Shown one piece after another: positions 24,965 through 33,270 of a stretch of DNA of 64,000 bases. The position numbers were made by a program, and so were the translations under genes. Numbering within the stretch: the first letter of the stretch is position 1; the number at the start of each line of letters is the position of its first letter. The stretch spans positions 1,151,781-1,215,780 of the forward strand of contig NZ_CM001489.1 in assembly GCF_000262465.1 (NCBI RefSeq), read 5' to 3'. A model generated the notes under the pieces. It was given only the letters and a program-made list of their open reading frames with translations, did no database searches and was not told where the DNA came from. This stretch comes from Frankia sp. QA3 (lineage in GTDB: Bacteria > Actinomycetota > Actinomycetes > Frankiales > Frankiaceae).

Positions 24965-25020
24965 TTGCCGAGGGCTCGGGAACTGGGCGGGGGAGCGCTG
25001 CCGACGGAGGGGAGGCAGGC

Positions 25021-26127
25021 GTGGGATCGACGCGACGGCCGGATGTGCCACGAGCCGCGCATCCGGCGGCCGGCCGCGGTGGCCCGCTGGATCTCGCCGC
25101 CGCCCGCCGGATCCTGGCGGTGCGCCCGGACAACCTCGGCGACGTCGTGCTGCTCACCCCGGCGCTGCGGGCGCTGCGGGCCGCGGCGCCCACGGCGGGG
25201 CTGGACCTGCTGACCTCCCCGGCCGGCGTCGCCGCCGCCCCGCTCATCGACGACGTGGACGAGGCGCTCGTCGCCTCGGTGTGCTGGCAGGACGCCGGAG
25301 GGCGGCCCGTCGAACCGGGCGAGCAGGCCCGACTCGTCGACACGCTCGCCGCGCGCCGCTACGACGCCGCCGTCATCTTCACCTCGTTCTCGCAGTCCCC
25401 GTGGCCCGCCGCGTTCGTGTGCGCGCTGGCCGGGGTTCCGGTGCGGGTCGGCGCGTCGCGGGAGTTCGGCGGCGCGCTGCTCACCCACTGGGTGGACGAC
25501 CTGCCGGGCGGCGTCCACCAGGTCGACCGGGCGCTGCTGCTGCTGCGCCGCGCCGGCCTGCCCGCCGCCGACGGCCATCCCCGCCTCACCGTGCCGACGC
25601 AGGCACGGGCCCGGGTGCGCCCGCTGGTCGAGGCCGGCCCGTACGTGGTGCTGCTGCCCGGCGCGAGCTGCTCGTCGCGGCGCTACGATCCCGACCGGTT
25701 CGCCCAGGTCGCCGGCCTGCTCGCGGGCGCGGGACTGCGCGTCCTCGTCGCCGGGACGCGGGGCGAGGCGGCGCTGGTCGACCGGGTGCGCGCCGGGGCC
25801 GGGCCGGCCGGGCAAGGGCTCGCCGGATCCCTCGACCTGCCGGCGCTGGCCGCGTTGCTGAGCGGGGCGGCGGTCGCCGTCACGAACAACTCCGGTGGCG
25901 CGCACCTCGCCGACGCCGTGCGCGCGCCCGTCGTCACCCTCTTCGCCGGTACCGAACGGGAGGCCGAGTACCGCCCGCGCGCCACCCGCGCCGTCGTGCT
26001 GCGCCGGGAGACGCCGTGCTCGCCGTGCCGTGCCTTCACCTGCCCGTTCGAGCAGGAATGCCTGGACCTGGCGCCAGCCGAGGTCGCCGCCGCCGCGCTG
26101 GGTCTCTGCGCCCGCAGGCCCGCATGA
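25021..26127 (+). CDS. GT9 heptosyltransferase-like glycosyltransferase
   Basis: 368 residues of family GT9. RILAVRPDNLGDVVLLTPAL is the N-terminal heptosyltransferase signature; VVLLPGASCSSRRYDPDRFA and VTNNSGGAHLADAVRAPVVT form the donor site. A Cys cluster near the C-terminus (ETPCSPCRAFTCPFEQEC) resembles those of the other GT9 proteins here. GTG 25021 is chosen for the strong GGAGGGGAGG ending 6 nt upstream. It heads the rightward operon GT9 - HldE - GT2 remnant - GT4, with motif B and the 19-bp repeats upstream. Its stop overlaps the hldE start. Confidence 0.88.
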   Translation: MGSTRRPDVPRAAHPAAGRGGPLDLAAARRILAVRPDNLGDVVLLTPALRALRAAAPTAGLDLLTSPAGVAAAPLIDDVDEALVASVCWQDAGGRPVEPGEQARLVDTLAARRYDAAVIFTSFSQSPWPAAFVCALAGVPVRVGASREFGGALLTHWVDDLPGGVHQVDRALLLLRRAGLPAADGHPRLTVPTQARARVRPLVEAGPYVVLLPGASCSSRRYDPDRFAQVAGLLAGAGLRVLVAGTRGEAALVDRVRAGAGPAGQGLAGSLDLPALAALLSGAAVAVTNNSGGAHLADAVRAPVVTLFAGTEREAEYRPRATRAVVLRRETPCSPCRAFTCPFEQECLDLAPAEVAAAALGLCARRPA

Positions 26128-27710
26128 CCGGCGCGGGGCGGCGCTGGGCCGCAGCGGCCGATGGCGGGCTGCGCGGCCTGCTCGACCGGTTCGCCGACCT
26201 CGACCTGCTCGTCGTCGGCGACGCGATGCTCGACGCCTGGCTGTGGGGGCCACCGCGGGGGTTGTCCCGGGAGGGCCCGGTGCCGGTCGTGTCGGTGACG
26301 GCCCGCAACGAGTCCCCGGGTGGGGCGGGCAACGCGGCGCTCGCCGTGTCGGTCGTCGGCGCGCGCGCCCGCCTGGTCGGCATCGTCGGCGACGACGCGG
26401 ACGGCCGGCGCCTCGGCGAGCTGCTCGACGCGGGCGGGGTCGGCACCGACGGCCTCGTGGCGGAGCCGGGCCGCGCCACGCTGGCCAAACGGCGGATCTG
26501 CTCGGGCAGCCACCTGCACCTGCGCTGCGACACCGGCGATGAGACCCCGCCCGCGCCCGCCACGGCCGCCGCGCTCGCCGCCCGCGTCGCGGCGTCGGCG
26601 CCGGCCGCCTGCGCCGTGCTGGCCTGCGACTACGGCGCCGGGATGTACACGCCGGAGCTGATCGACAGGGTCGGTGCGGCGGCGCACGCGGCGGGGCGAT
26701 GGCTCGTCGTCGACGCCCACGACCCGGCCCGCTGGGCGGCGGCCCGGCCCGATCTGGTCAAGCCGAACGCCGGCGAGGTCGTGCCGCTGCTGCCGCACGA
26801 CGCCCGCGACGCGTTCGCCCGCGACCGGGTCGGCACCGTCCGCCGCTGCGCCGGGCCGATCCTCGCGGCCAGCGGCGCCCGGCTCGCCGCGGTCACCCTC
26901 GACCGGGACGGCGTCGTCGTGCTGACCCAGGACGACGAGCCGTGGCACCTGCCGGCCGGCACCGACGCCCCCGACGAGCGGACCTCGGGCGCCGGCGACA
27001 CCTTCATCGCCGCGATGGTCCTCGCCCTCGCCGCCGGCGCCGCACCGCGCGCCGCCGCCGGGCTGGCCTCGCTCGCCGCCTGCGCCGCCGTGTCCACGCC
27101 GGGCACCGGCACCTGCTCGGCGGCGGATCTGCGGGCCCGACTGCTCGCCGCCGGCGACGACTACCTCGACGACCCGGCAGCCGGCGGGTCCGGCGGGTCC
27201 GTTCTGGTCGGCGGGGTCGGCGGGGTCGGCGGGGTCGTTGTGGACGCCGCGGGGCTCGCCGACGCGGTCGTGGCGCACCGGGCCCGGGGCCGGCGGATCG
27301 TGTTCACCAACGGCTGCTTCGACGTCATCCACGCCGGTCACGTCGCCTACCTCGATGCCGCCCGCCGCCTCGGCGACGTCCTCGTCGTCGCCGTCAACAG
27401 CGACGCCGGCGTGCGGCGGCTCAAGGGCCCGGACCGTCCGATCAACGGGCTGGCCGACCGGCTCGCGGTGCTCACCGCCCTCGCCGCCGTCGACCACGTC
27501 GTCGTGTTCGACGACGACACCCCGGCGCAGCTCCTGCGCGCCCTGCGGCCCGACGTCTACGTCAAGGGCGGCGACTACACCGAGTCGATGCTCGCCGAGG
27601 CACCGCTGGTCCGGGCGCTGGGCGGCGAGGTGCGTTTCGTCGACTACGTCGCGGACCGGTCGACGTCGGACCTGCTGGGCCGCATCCGGCGCGGGGCGGC
27701 GCTGCCGTGA
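26124..27710 (+). CDS. hldE: Bifunctional HldE-like heptose-7-P kinase / heptose-1-P nucleotidyltransferase
   Basis: 528 residues. Residues about 22-340 are a PfkB-type kinase (LLVVGDAMLDAWLWG, GGAGNAALAVSVVGARARLV, catalytic RTSGAGDTF near 286-294). Residues about 375-528 are a nucleotidyltransferase (FTNGCFDVIHAGH near 395, LKGPDRPINGLADRLAVL, YVKGGDYT). This is the normal two-domain HldE architecture. It is the second HldE-type protein in the locus, after the fused one at 16993-19197. The linker near 345-370 is Gly/Val-rich. ATG 26124 overlaps the GT9 stop (ATGA). Redundancy, or a different sugar (for example another heptose epimer), are both possible. Confidence 0.9.
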   Translation: MTGAGRRWAAAADGGLRGLLDRFADLDLLVVGDAMLDAWLWGPPRGLSREGPVPVVSVTARNESPGGAGNAALAVSVVGARARLVGIVGDDADGRRLGELLDAGGVGTDGLVAEPGRATLAKRRICSGSHLHLRCDTGDETPPAPATAAALAARVAASAPAACAVLACDYGAGMYTPELIDRVGAAAHAAGRWLVVDAHDPARWAAARPDLVKPNAGEVVPLLPHDARDAFARDRVGTVRRCAGPILAASGARLAAVTLDRDGVVVLTQDDEPWHLPAGTDAPDERTSGAGDTFIAAMVLALAAGAAPRAAAGLASLAACAAVSTPGTGTCSAADLRARLLAAGDDYLDDPAAGGSGGSVLVGGVGGVGGVVVDAAGLADAVVAHRARGRRIVFTNGCFDVIHAGHVAYLDAARRLGDVLVVAVNSDAGVRRLKGPDRPINGLADRLAVLTALAAVDHVVVFDDDTPAQLLRALRPDVYVKGGDYTESMLAEAPLVRALGGEVRFVDYVADRSTSDLLGRIRRGAALP

Positions 27711-28066
27711 CCACGTCTGCCAGGGTCGGGCCTGCCGTGACCGGGCCTGCCGTGACCGGGCCTGCCGTGACCGGGCCTGCCTCGGCGTCTCGCCGGCCGC
27801 CGGCGGGCGGGCTGGACGTGCTCATCCCGACCTGCGGTCGACCGACGGCGCTGGCGGTGACGCTGGCCGGGCCCGCGAACCAGACCGCCGACGGGTTCCG
27901 CGTCGTCGTGTCCGACCAGAGCCCCGGCGCGCCCGCCGCCGACGCGCCGCAGGTGCGGGCGATGGCCCCCCCGCACGAGCTGATTGCGTCCGACGAGCGT
28001 GATCGAGCGCGACGCCGACGCTTACGCCGAGATCATCGAAACCGACGACCGGCCGGACCGTCGACG
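27707..28066 (+). pseudogene. Truncated GT2 glycosyltransferase
   Basis: GTG 27707 overlaps the hldE stop (GTGA). After GPAVT repeats from a 15-bp unit, the frame reads LDVLIPTCGRPTALAVTLAG and then GFRVVVSDQSPGA, the start of a GT2 glycosyltransferase (Rossmann strands 1 and 2). Homology stops near 27970. The DxD region and acceptor half are missing, and the frame runs into Arg-rich low complexity and a 17-bp repeat. The remaining 85 or so homologous residues cannot form a working enzyme. The deletion endpoint coincides with the repeat tract, suggesting repeat-mediated loss. Confidence 0.72.
27727..27781 (+). repeat. 15-bp in-frame tandem repeat (about 3.6 copies)
   Basis: CGGGCCTGCCGTGAC repeated from 27727, encoding GPAVT at the N-terminus of the GT2 remnant. 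Confidence 0.9.
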
Positions 28067-28185
28067 ACCATGCGGGGACGACGACCATGCGGGGACGACG
28101 ACCATGCGGGGACGACGACCATGCGGGGACGACGACCATGCGGGGACGACGACCATGCGGGGACGACGACCATGAGGGGACGGGG
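28067..28185 (+). repeat. 17-bp tandem repeat (7 copies) at the GT2 break
   Basis: ACCATGCGGGGACGACG at 28067, 28084, 28101, 28118, 28135 and 28152, with a variant copy from 28169. The period is not a multiple of 3. It ends a few bases before the GT4 start codon and may affect that gene's ribosome site. Confidence 0.93.
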
Positions 28186-28190
28186 ACCGG

Positions 28191-29156
28191 ATGAGAATCC
28201 TGCTCTGGCACGTGCACGGCTCGTGGACGACGTCGTTCGTCCAGGGCGGGCACTCCTACGTCGTTCCGGTGCTACCCGACCGCGGGCCCGATGGCCTGGG
28301 CCTGGCCCGCACCTACCCGTGGCCGGGCACCGTCACCGAACTCGGCCCGCAAGAGCTGCGCGACGCCGGCATCGACGTCGTCGTCCTGCAACGCCCGCAC
28401 GAGCTGGAGCTGGCCCACCGCTGGCTGGGCCGGCGGCCGGGGCGGGACATCCCGGCGGTGTACGTCGAGCACAACACCCCGAAGGGGGACGTGCCGCTGA
28501 CCCGCCATCCCGCCGCCGACCGGCCGGAGCTGCTGCTCGTCCACGTCACCCATTTCAACCGGCTGTTCTGGGACGCCGGTGCCACCCCGACCCGGGTCGT
28601 CGGGCATGGCATCGTCGATCCCGGCCACCGTTACACCGGCGAGCTGGCCCGCATCGCGGTGGCGGGGAACGAGCCGGTGCGCCGCGGCCGGGTCACCGGC
28701 ACCGACCTGCTGGCCGAGTTCACCCGCGCCGCCCCGGTCGACGCGTTCGGGATCGGGGTGAGCGCCCTGCCGGCGCACACCGGCCTGCCGCCCGAGCGTC
28801 TGGCGGTATTCGAGGACGTCGCCCAGGCCGACCTGCACGACGCCCTCGCCCGCCGGCGGGTGTACGTCCACCTGCCGCGCTGGACCTCGCTCGGGCTGTC
28901 CCTGCTGGAGGCGATGCATCTGGGCATGCCGGTCGTGGCGTTGGCGGCGACGGAGGCGACCGAGGCGGTGCCGGCCGAGGCGGGCGTGCTGTCCACCGAC
29001 CCGGCGGTGCTCGTCGACGCCGCCCGCCGGTTCGTCGCCGACCCGGAGCTGGCGCACGCATACGGGAAGAGGGCCCGCCAGGCGGCGCTGGCCCGCCACG
29101 GGCTCGGGCGTTTCCTGGCCGACTGGGACGCCGTCCTCGCGCAGGTGACGGGATGA
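28191..29156 (+). CDS. GT4-like glycosyltransferase
   Basis: 321 residues, a short GT-B enzyme. The start MRILLWHVHGSWTTSFVQGG is typical of actinobacterial GT4 proteins next to heptose genes. VYVEHNTPKGDVPLTRHPAA and the donor-site segment SLGLSLLEAMHLGMPVVALA (E-containing, GT4-like) are visible. ATG 28191 is preceded by GGGGACCGG directly after the 17-bp repeats. It is the last gene of the rightward heptose operon. The acceptor is unknown; transfer to the same surface glycan is inferred from context. Confidence 0.84.
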   Translation: MRILLWHVHGSWTTSFVQGGHSYVVPVLPDRGPDGLGLARTYPWPGTVTELGPQELRDAGIDVVVLQRPHELELAHRWLGRRPGRDIPAVYVEHNTPKGDVPLTRHPAADRPELLLVHVTHFNRLFWDAGATPTRVVGHGIVDPGHRYTGELARIAVAGNEPVRRGRVTGTDLLAEFTRAAPVDAFGIGVSALPAHTGLPPERLAVFEDVAQADLHDALARRRVYVHLPRWTSLGLSLLEAMHLGMPVVALAATEATEAVPAEAGVLSTDPAVLVDAARRFVADPELAHAYGKRARQAALARHGLGRFLADWDAVLAQVTG

Positions 29157-29205
29157 CCGGCCGTGCGGCGGTTTACCTGTTGATACGCCCGGATATGTCG
29201 TTGCC

Positions 29206-29610
29206 ATGTCGGTCGGGTCGGAGCCTCCAGTCGGGAACTTCCTCGACCGGTTCGTCCTCCCGCCAGGTCCGGACGCTCCCCGCCAGGCCCGCCGACGGCT
29301 GACGGCGGACCTGACCGGCAGCGGTGTCCCGGCCGAGGTGACCGAGACCGTCCTGCTGCTCGCCACCGAACTGGTCACCAACGCCGTGCTGCACGGCCAC
29401 GGTGAGCCGGTGCTGGAGATCCGGACCACCGAACGCCTCGTCTGGGTGGGTGTCCGCGACCCGGATCACCACCCGCCGCGGGTGCGGCACGTCGACGCCG
29501 AGTCGCTCGGCGGCCGCGGCCTGCACCTCGTCGAGGCCCTCGCCGAGGACTGGGGCGCGGCCCGGGTCCCCGGCGACGGCAAGACCGTGTGGTTCCTCCT
29601 ACGGCGCTGA
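29206..29610 (+). CDS. ATP-binding anti-sigma-factor-like protein (HATPase_c, RsbW type)
   Basis: 134 residues. A GHKL/HATPase domain with the N box ELVTNAVLHGHG and the G box SLGGRGLHLVEALAEDWG, typical of small RsbW-like serine kinases of actinomycetes that bind anti-anti-sigma or sigma factors. No sensor or membrane part is present. ATG 29206 is the natural family start. Its last 12 bp overlap the convergent MFS gene. No partner sigma factor or antagonist is encoded nearby, so the target is unknown. Confidence 0.85.
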   Translation: MSVGSEPPVGNFLDRFVLPPGPDAPRQARRRLTADLTGSGVPAEVTETVLLLATELVTNAVLHGHGEPVLEIRTTERLVWVGVRDPDHHPPRVRHVDAESLGGRGLHLVEALAEDWGAARVPGDGKTVWFLLRR

Positions 29611-31242
29611 CGCCGGTGCCTGCGGGGAGGCCGGTGCCTGCGGGGAGGCCGGTGCCTGCGGGGACTCGCCCGGCTGCGCCCGGGTCGGCCGGGGGCGCGG
29701 GATCGTCAGGCATGCCAGCGCGGCGAGGACGACCGCCGCGTCGGTGATGATCCAGCCCAGGTCGTAGGCGTCGGTGAGCGAGCCGAGGTCGCCGGGCGTC
29801 GCCCCGCCGAGCGCCGCGACGAGCAGGGCGATCCCGATCACGGTGCCGATCTGGCGGGCCATGGTCACCACCGCGGAGCCGGTGGAGAAGCTCGCCGCGG
29901 GCAGCGCGGTGACGGCCGCGCTGATCAGCGTCGGCAGGATCAGCCCGACGCCGACGCCGGTGAGCAGCATCCCGGGCAGCATGCCGCCGGCGTAGTCCGG
30001 ATGCGGCTCCAGCCGCAGGATCCACCAGGTGATCCCGGCCCCGAACACGAGGCAACCGGCGGCGGCCACCGTCCCCGCCCCGAGGCGGGCCACCAGCGGC
30101 CCGGCGGCGATGGCCAGCCCCGGGACCATCAGCGGCCCGGGGGCGATGGCGAGCCCGGTCCGCAGCGCCGACCAGTGCCAGACATCCTGGCACCACAGAA
30201 TCCCCGACAGCAGCATCGCCGCGAACGCGACGCTGAACACGACGGCTGCCACCGTCGCGGCGCTGAAGGTCCGCACGCGCAGCAGCGGCAACGGCAGGAC
30301 CGGTGCGGGATGCCGCGCCGAGCGGTAGAAGAACCCGGCCAGCAGCAGAGCGGTGGCCAGCAGCGACCCGACGACCCGCGCCGAGCCCCAGCCCCAGTCC
30401 GGTCCGCGCACCAGCCCCAGCGCCAGCGCCGCGATCCCGCCCGTCAGCAGGACGGCGCTCACCAGATCGGTCCGCCCCGCGTTGGGGCGCCGCGGCGGGT
30501 GGGGCAGCAGCCGCGGTCCGGCGACGAGCACGGCGAGCCCGATCGGCAGGTTGACCAGGAACACCCACCGCCAGTCGAGCTCGGTCAGCAGCCCGCCCGC
30601 GACAGGTCCGAGCGCGGCCGCCAGCCCGCTCACCGCCGTCCAGGCCCGCACCGCCGCCCCGCGCCGCTCGGGCGGTGCCGCCGCGAGCAGCAGGCCGAGA
30701 GAGGAGGGGGTCATCACGGCGGCGCCCGCCGCCTGCAGCACCCGGGCGGCGACGAGGAACCACACTCCGGGGGCGACGGCGCACAGCGCGGAGGCGAACG
30801 CGAAGATCCCTGTGCCCCAGAGGTAGGCGCGGCGCGGGCTGGTCCGGTCGGCGAAGTTCCCGGCCGGCACGAGCAGCGCGGCGAAGACGACGGCGTAGCC
30901 GTTCAGCACCCACGACAGCGACGACAACGACGACCCACCGAAGTGCCGCCCCATGTCCGGCAGGGCGACGTTGACGATGAACAGGTCGAGGTTCGACATG
31001 GCGACCCCGGCCGCCACCACCGCGAACACCCGCCCGAAGCGCGCAGCCGGCGCGCCCCCCTGCGCGGCGCCTGACGCGGCGACACCCGGAGCCGGCGGGT
31101 GCGGGTCCGCTGCCGTGCTCGTGCTCGTGCTCGGCGGAGCGCCTGAGGTCGGCGTCCCGCCCCGGGCGGATGGGAGGTCCCCGACGAGGGAGATCGTCGG
31201 TGGTTGCCCGGATCGGAGCGCCGCTTCGGGTCTGTCGTCCAT
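29599..31242 (-). CDS. MFS drug exporter, DHA2 family
   Basis: 547 residues. A 75-residue Pro/Ser/Thr-rich cytoplasmic N-terminus precedes a 14-helix DHA2 transporter: SNLDLFIVNVALPDMGRHFG, WVLNGYAVVFAALLVPAG and motif C region LAAALGPVAGGLLTELDWRW. The C-terminus carries PQAPAS repeats from an 18-bp unit. ATG 31242 is preferred over GTG 31278 because GAGGGA ends 8 nt upstream. A 6+3+6 palindrome 72 bp upstream could bind a repressor not encoded next to it. The exported compound is unknown. Confidence 0.86.
   Translation of the reverse strand: MDDRPEAALRSGQPPTISLVGDLPSARGGTPTSGAPPSTSTSTAADPHPPAPGVAASGAAQGGAPAARFGRVFAVVAAGVAMSNLDLFIVNVALPDMGRHFGGSSLSSLSWVLNGYAVVFAALLVPAGNFADRTSPRRAYLWGTGIFAFASALCAVAPGVWFLVAARVLQAAGAAVMTPSSLGLLLAAAPPERRGAAVRAWTAVSGLAAALGPVAGGLLTELDWRWVFLVNLPIGLAVLVAGPRLLPHPPRRPNAGRTDLVSAVLLTGGIAALALGLVRGPDWGWGSARVVGSLLATALLLAGFFYRSARHPAPVLPLPLLRVRTFSAATVAAVVFSVAFAAMLLSGILWCQDVWHWSALRTGLAIAPGPLMVPGLAIAAGPLVARLGAGTVAAAGCLVFGAGITWWILRLEPHPDYAGGMLPGMLLTGVGVGLILPTLISAAVTALPAASFSTGSAVVTMARQIGTVIGIALLVAALGGATPGDLGSLTDAYDLGWIITDAAVVLAALACLTIPRPRPTRAQPGESPQAPASPQAPASPQAPASAP
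29612..29665 (+). repeat. 18-bp in-frame tandem repeat (3 copies)
   Basis: GCCGGTGCCTGCGGGGAG at 29612, 29630 and 29648, coding (minus strand) PQAPAS repeats at the exporter C-terminus. Confidence 0.92.
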
Positions 31243-31313
31243 GCTCGCTGATCCCTCACACCGTAAGTTTGAAATCACAACTGACCTGGTCGGGGTCAGC
31301 CTAGCCGGGGCGG

Positions 31314-31328
31314 GTTGGAGAATCCAAC
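31314..31328. promoter_or_regulatory. Palindrome upstream of the second MFS exporter
   Basis: GTTGGA-GAA-TCCAAC, perfect 6-bp arms with a 3-bp centre, 72 bp upstream of the ATG at 31242. It looks like a repressor operator; the regulator is not known. Confidence 0.45.
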
Positions 31329-31753
31329 GATTAGGGGGTCGGCGAGATGGCGGCCCGGTTACCGCCGGATGTCCGACCGTGTGCGACGTGACTTCTCGAG
31401 CCCCGGGCGTCTCGCCGCAGTTCGGCTCGGTCCGGTGCGAAAGATGCGCGGCTGTGGCAGTGCGCTGCGAGAAGGCGCGACGAGTACCGCCGGGCTGATC
31501 CGCGCCCGGCTACGGATCCGCCCCGTCGACGCCCAACGGCTGCTCGATCCGGCCCTCGCTTTCGAGGTGGGCAGATCGACCCCGGCCGAGTAGCCAAGCA
31601 CACGATGCCCCGGGCGGACAGGGCGATCTTGGACGGCCATCCGCCTACCGGGAGATTCACTACTTCCCGCGTCCAGCCCGCCACTCCACGTCGCCGGTCC
31701 GGCCTGCGGCCAACCAGGTTGGCGAAGGCTCGGTAGCCGCCCGACGTCTCGTC

Positions 31754-31779
31754 CGCGGTGGCAGCTAGTTGCCACCGCG
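31754..31779. promoter_or_regulatory. Strong inverted repeat upstream of SchA/CurD gene
   Basis: CGCGGTGGCA-GCTAGT-TGCCACCGCG, perfect 10-bp arms and 6-nt loop. Three bases later a second inverted repeat, GTTCGG-6-CCGAAC (31782-31799), follows. It may be a terminator, an operator or an RNA hairpin. Confidence 0.5.
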
Positions 31780-31879
31780 ATGTTCGGAATCCACCGAACC
31801 TCGCCTGGCCGTCATGTAAGTATCAATGCTGTTGGTCAACGGATCGACATGCTGGTCCCAATGGATATGGGAGATTGCA

Positions 31880-32248
31880 GTGCGTCAGTTCTCCGCAGTC
31901 ATCTGGAAGGTGAAGCCCGGCTTCGACGAGGAGCTGGCCGACTTGTTCGAGAATTCCAAGCGACCGGATTCCGCTGTCATTCTCGACGAGGCGGGGAGTG
32001 AGGTGGGCAAGCTGCTGTCCACTGCCGTCTTCCTGAAGGACGACACAGTCGTTCGAGTGATCCAGTATGAGGGTGAGCTGATTTCCGTCATGCGGCACAT
32101 GGCCGGCCAGCAGGTCGTCCGGGAACTGGAGGACGGGCTGCAGAAATATCTGGTCGAGCCGCGGGAGACCGACAGCCCGCAGGCCTTCCGGGACTTCTTC
32201 CTGCGGACCAGCATGCGTCGTCTGTTGCAGCGGTGGGCCGATGAGTAG
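31880..32248 (+). CDS. SchA/CurD-like domain protein
   Basis: 122 residues matching the SchA/CurD domain of spore-pigment and aromatic polyketide clusters: VIWKVKPGFDEELADLF, then SEVGKLLSTAVFLKDDTVVR, YEGELISVMRHMAGQQ and YLVEPRETDSPQAFRDFF. The domain has a monooxygenase-like ferredoxin fold of uncertain chemistry. GTG 31880 has GGGAG at 31869-31873, 6 nt upstream. No ketosynthase or other polyketide gene is near, so this copy is isolated. Downstream DNA carries an IS5 transposase remnant, consistent with a relocated gene. Confidence 0.82.
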   Translation: MRQFSAVIWKVKPGFDEELADLFENSKRPDSAVILDEAGSEVGKLLSTAVFLKDDTVVRVIQYEGELISVMRHMAGQQVVRELEDGLQKYLVEPRETDSPQAFRDFFLRTSMRRLLQRWADE

Positions 32249-32249
32249 G

Positions 32250-32400
32250 CGGTTTCTCGTGGATCTTCGACGAGCCGCCTCGTGATCGAGGCGATGGCGA
32301 CCTCGTTGTGGTAGTAGTGGCCGTGTTTGGTGTACCGGGTCGCGAGCGCTCGCCACTGCCTGAGTCGGTTGGAAACAGGGCGGTTCTGGCGCCCGGGAAC
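32250..32400 (-). pseudogene. Remnant of an IS5-type transposase C-terminus
   Basis: The minus-strand frame reads VSNRLRQWRALATRYTKHGH then YYHNEVAIASITRRLVED, matching the C-terminal end of IS5-family DDE transposases (NRLKQWRGLATRYDK... pattern). No DDE triad, N-terminus or terminal inverted repeats were found, so only about 45 codons survive. It abuts the stop of the SchA/CurD gene. Confidence 0.65.
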
Positions 32401-33270
32401 ACCTGCCCGGCTCGCACCCCGTCCGCGGTTCCACCTGGACTGGATCAAGACCGGTCGGCTGCCCGTGTGGTGGAGCGCGACTGGGCGGCAGATGGAAACC
32501 GCCGACGTCGACACCGCCGTGGCGCGGGTGTTGGCGAGTCACCCGGCGTAGCGCGCCGTCCAGCCCGAGCTGTGCTGGGCGCCCGTCGCGGCGTGACCGG
32601 ACATCGATCCGACCTCGCCCCGACGAACCCTGTCAGGCGACGTTTGAAGTGGTCTCCCGCAGTGGCGTGAGTTGGCGGTCCCGCCACCCACGTTCTCATT
32701 CTCGAGACCGACGACCGCCATTCGATCTGGCCTCTTCCGAGCGACATGGCCGACCGACGCGCCGTTCGCCTCGGCTAACAGCTCGATAGGGCCAGATCGG
32801 ATGGCGCAAGACCAGGTGCGGCGACGCCTGACACCTTCGTCCCGAACCACCAGCTGTCCGCCATGCCGAGACACCGTGAATCAATCATCGATCAGGTGTG
32901 GCGTCCACCGTGGACGACCGACCGGTGACGGCCGTGATGAACAGAGTGCAGCGCGGCAGCCTGCCCACGGCCCCCATCGAGGGAGTTCTCCGGGGCGGCG
33001 GGTGCCTTGGCGGCGGGTGCCTTGGCGGCCGGTGCCGAGCGGCCGGAGACCCGGCCGGAACACCTACGCCTGTACGGCGCGGCTGGGGGTAGGCCCGCCG
33101 GGTCCGGACGTCAGCCGGGTGGCGAGGCCCACGCTGAAGGTCACCACCGCGAGCACGCCCGTGACCACCGCCAGCCGGAGCCGCGCGCCCGTGCCGCGGC
33201 CGGGAAGGCCCGCAGTGTCGGGCTCGCGCGGATGTCGACGTCAGAGTCCGTTTCCCGGCAGGATGCGGTC
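32401..33270. other. Intergenic region without a supported gene
   Basis: 870 bp between the transposase remnant and the SDR gene. It includes a direct repeat (GGCGGGTGCCTTGGC, about 32998-33030). A possible short membrane frame on the minus strand (33059-33250) lacks a start codon. Nothing else is supported. Confidence 0.55.

Larger units (their letters stand above)
31243..31879. other. Intergenic region without a supported gene
   Basis: 637 bp. I see no gene with recognisable homology on either strand. It contains a palindrome near the exporter start and two strong inverted repeats before the SchA/CurD gene, listed separately. Confidence 0.6.

Noticed and set aside
28067..28185. CRISPR-like array or run of start codons (ATG in each unit)
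   Set aside because: No spacers; the repeated ATGs come from the 17-bp unit and none is linked to a ribosome site of its own except that before 28191.
33059..33250. Possible short membrane protein on the minus strand (RLRLAVVTGVLAVVTFSVGL)
   Set aside because: Hydrophobic and ending in a stop, but there is an in-frame stop upstream, no start codon at a sensible place and no homology I recognise.
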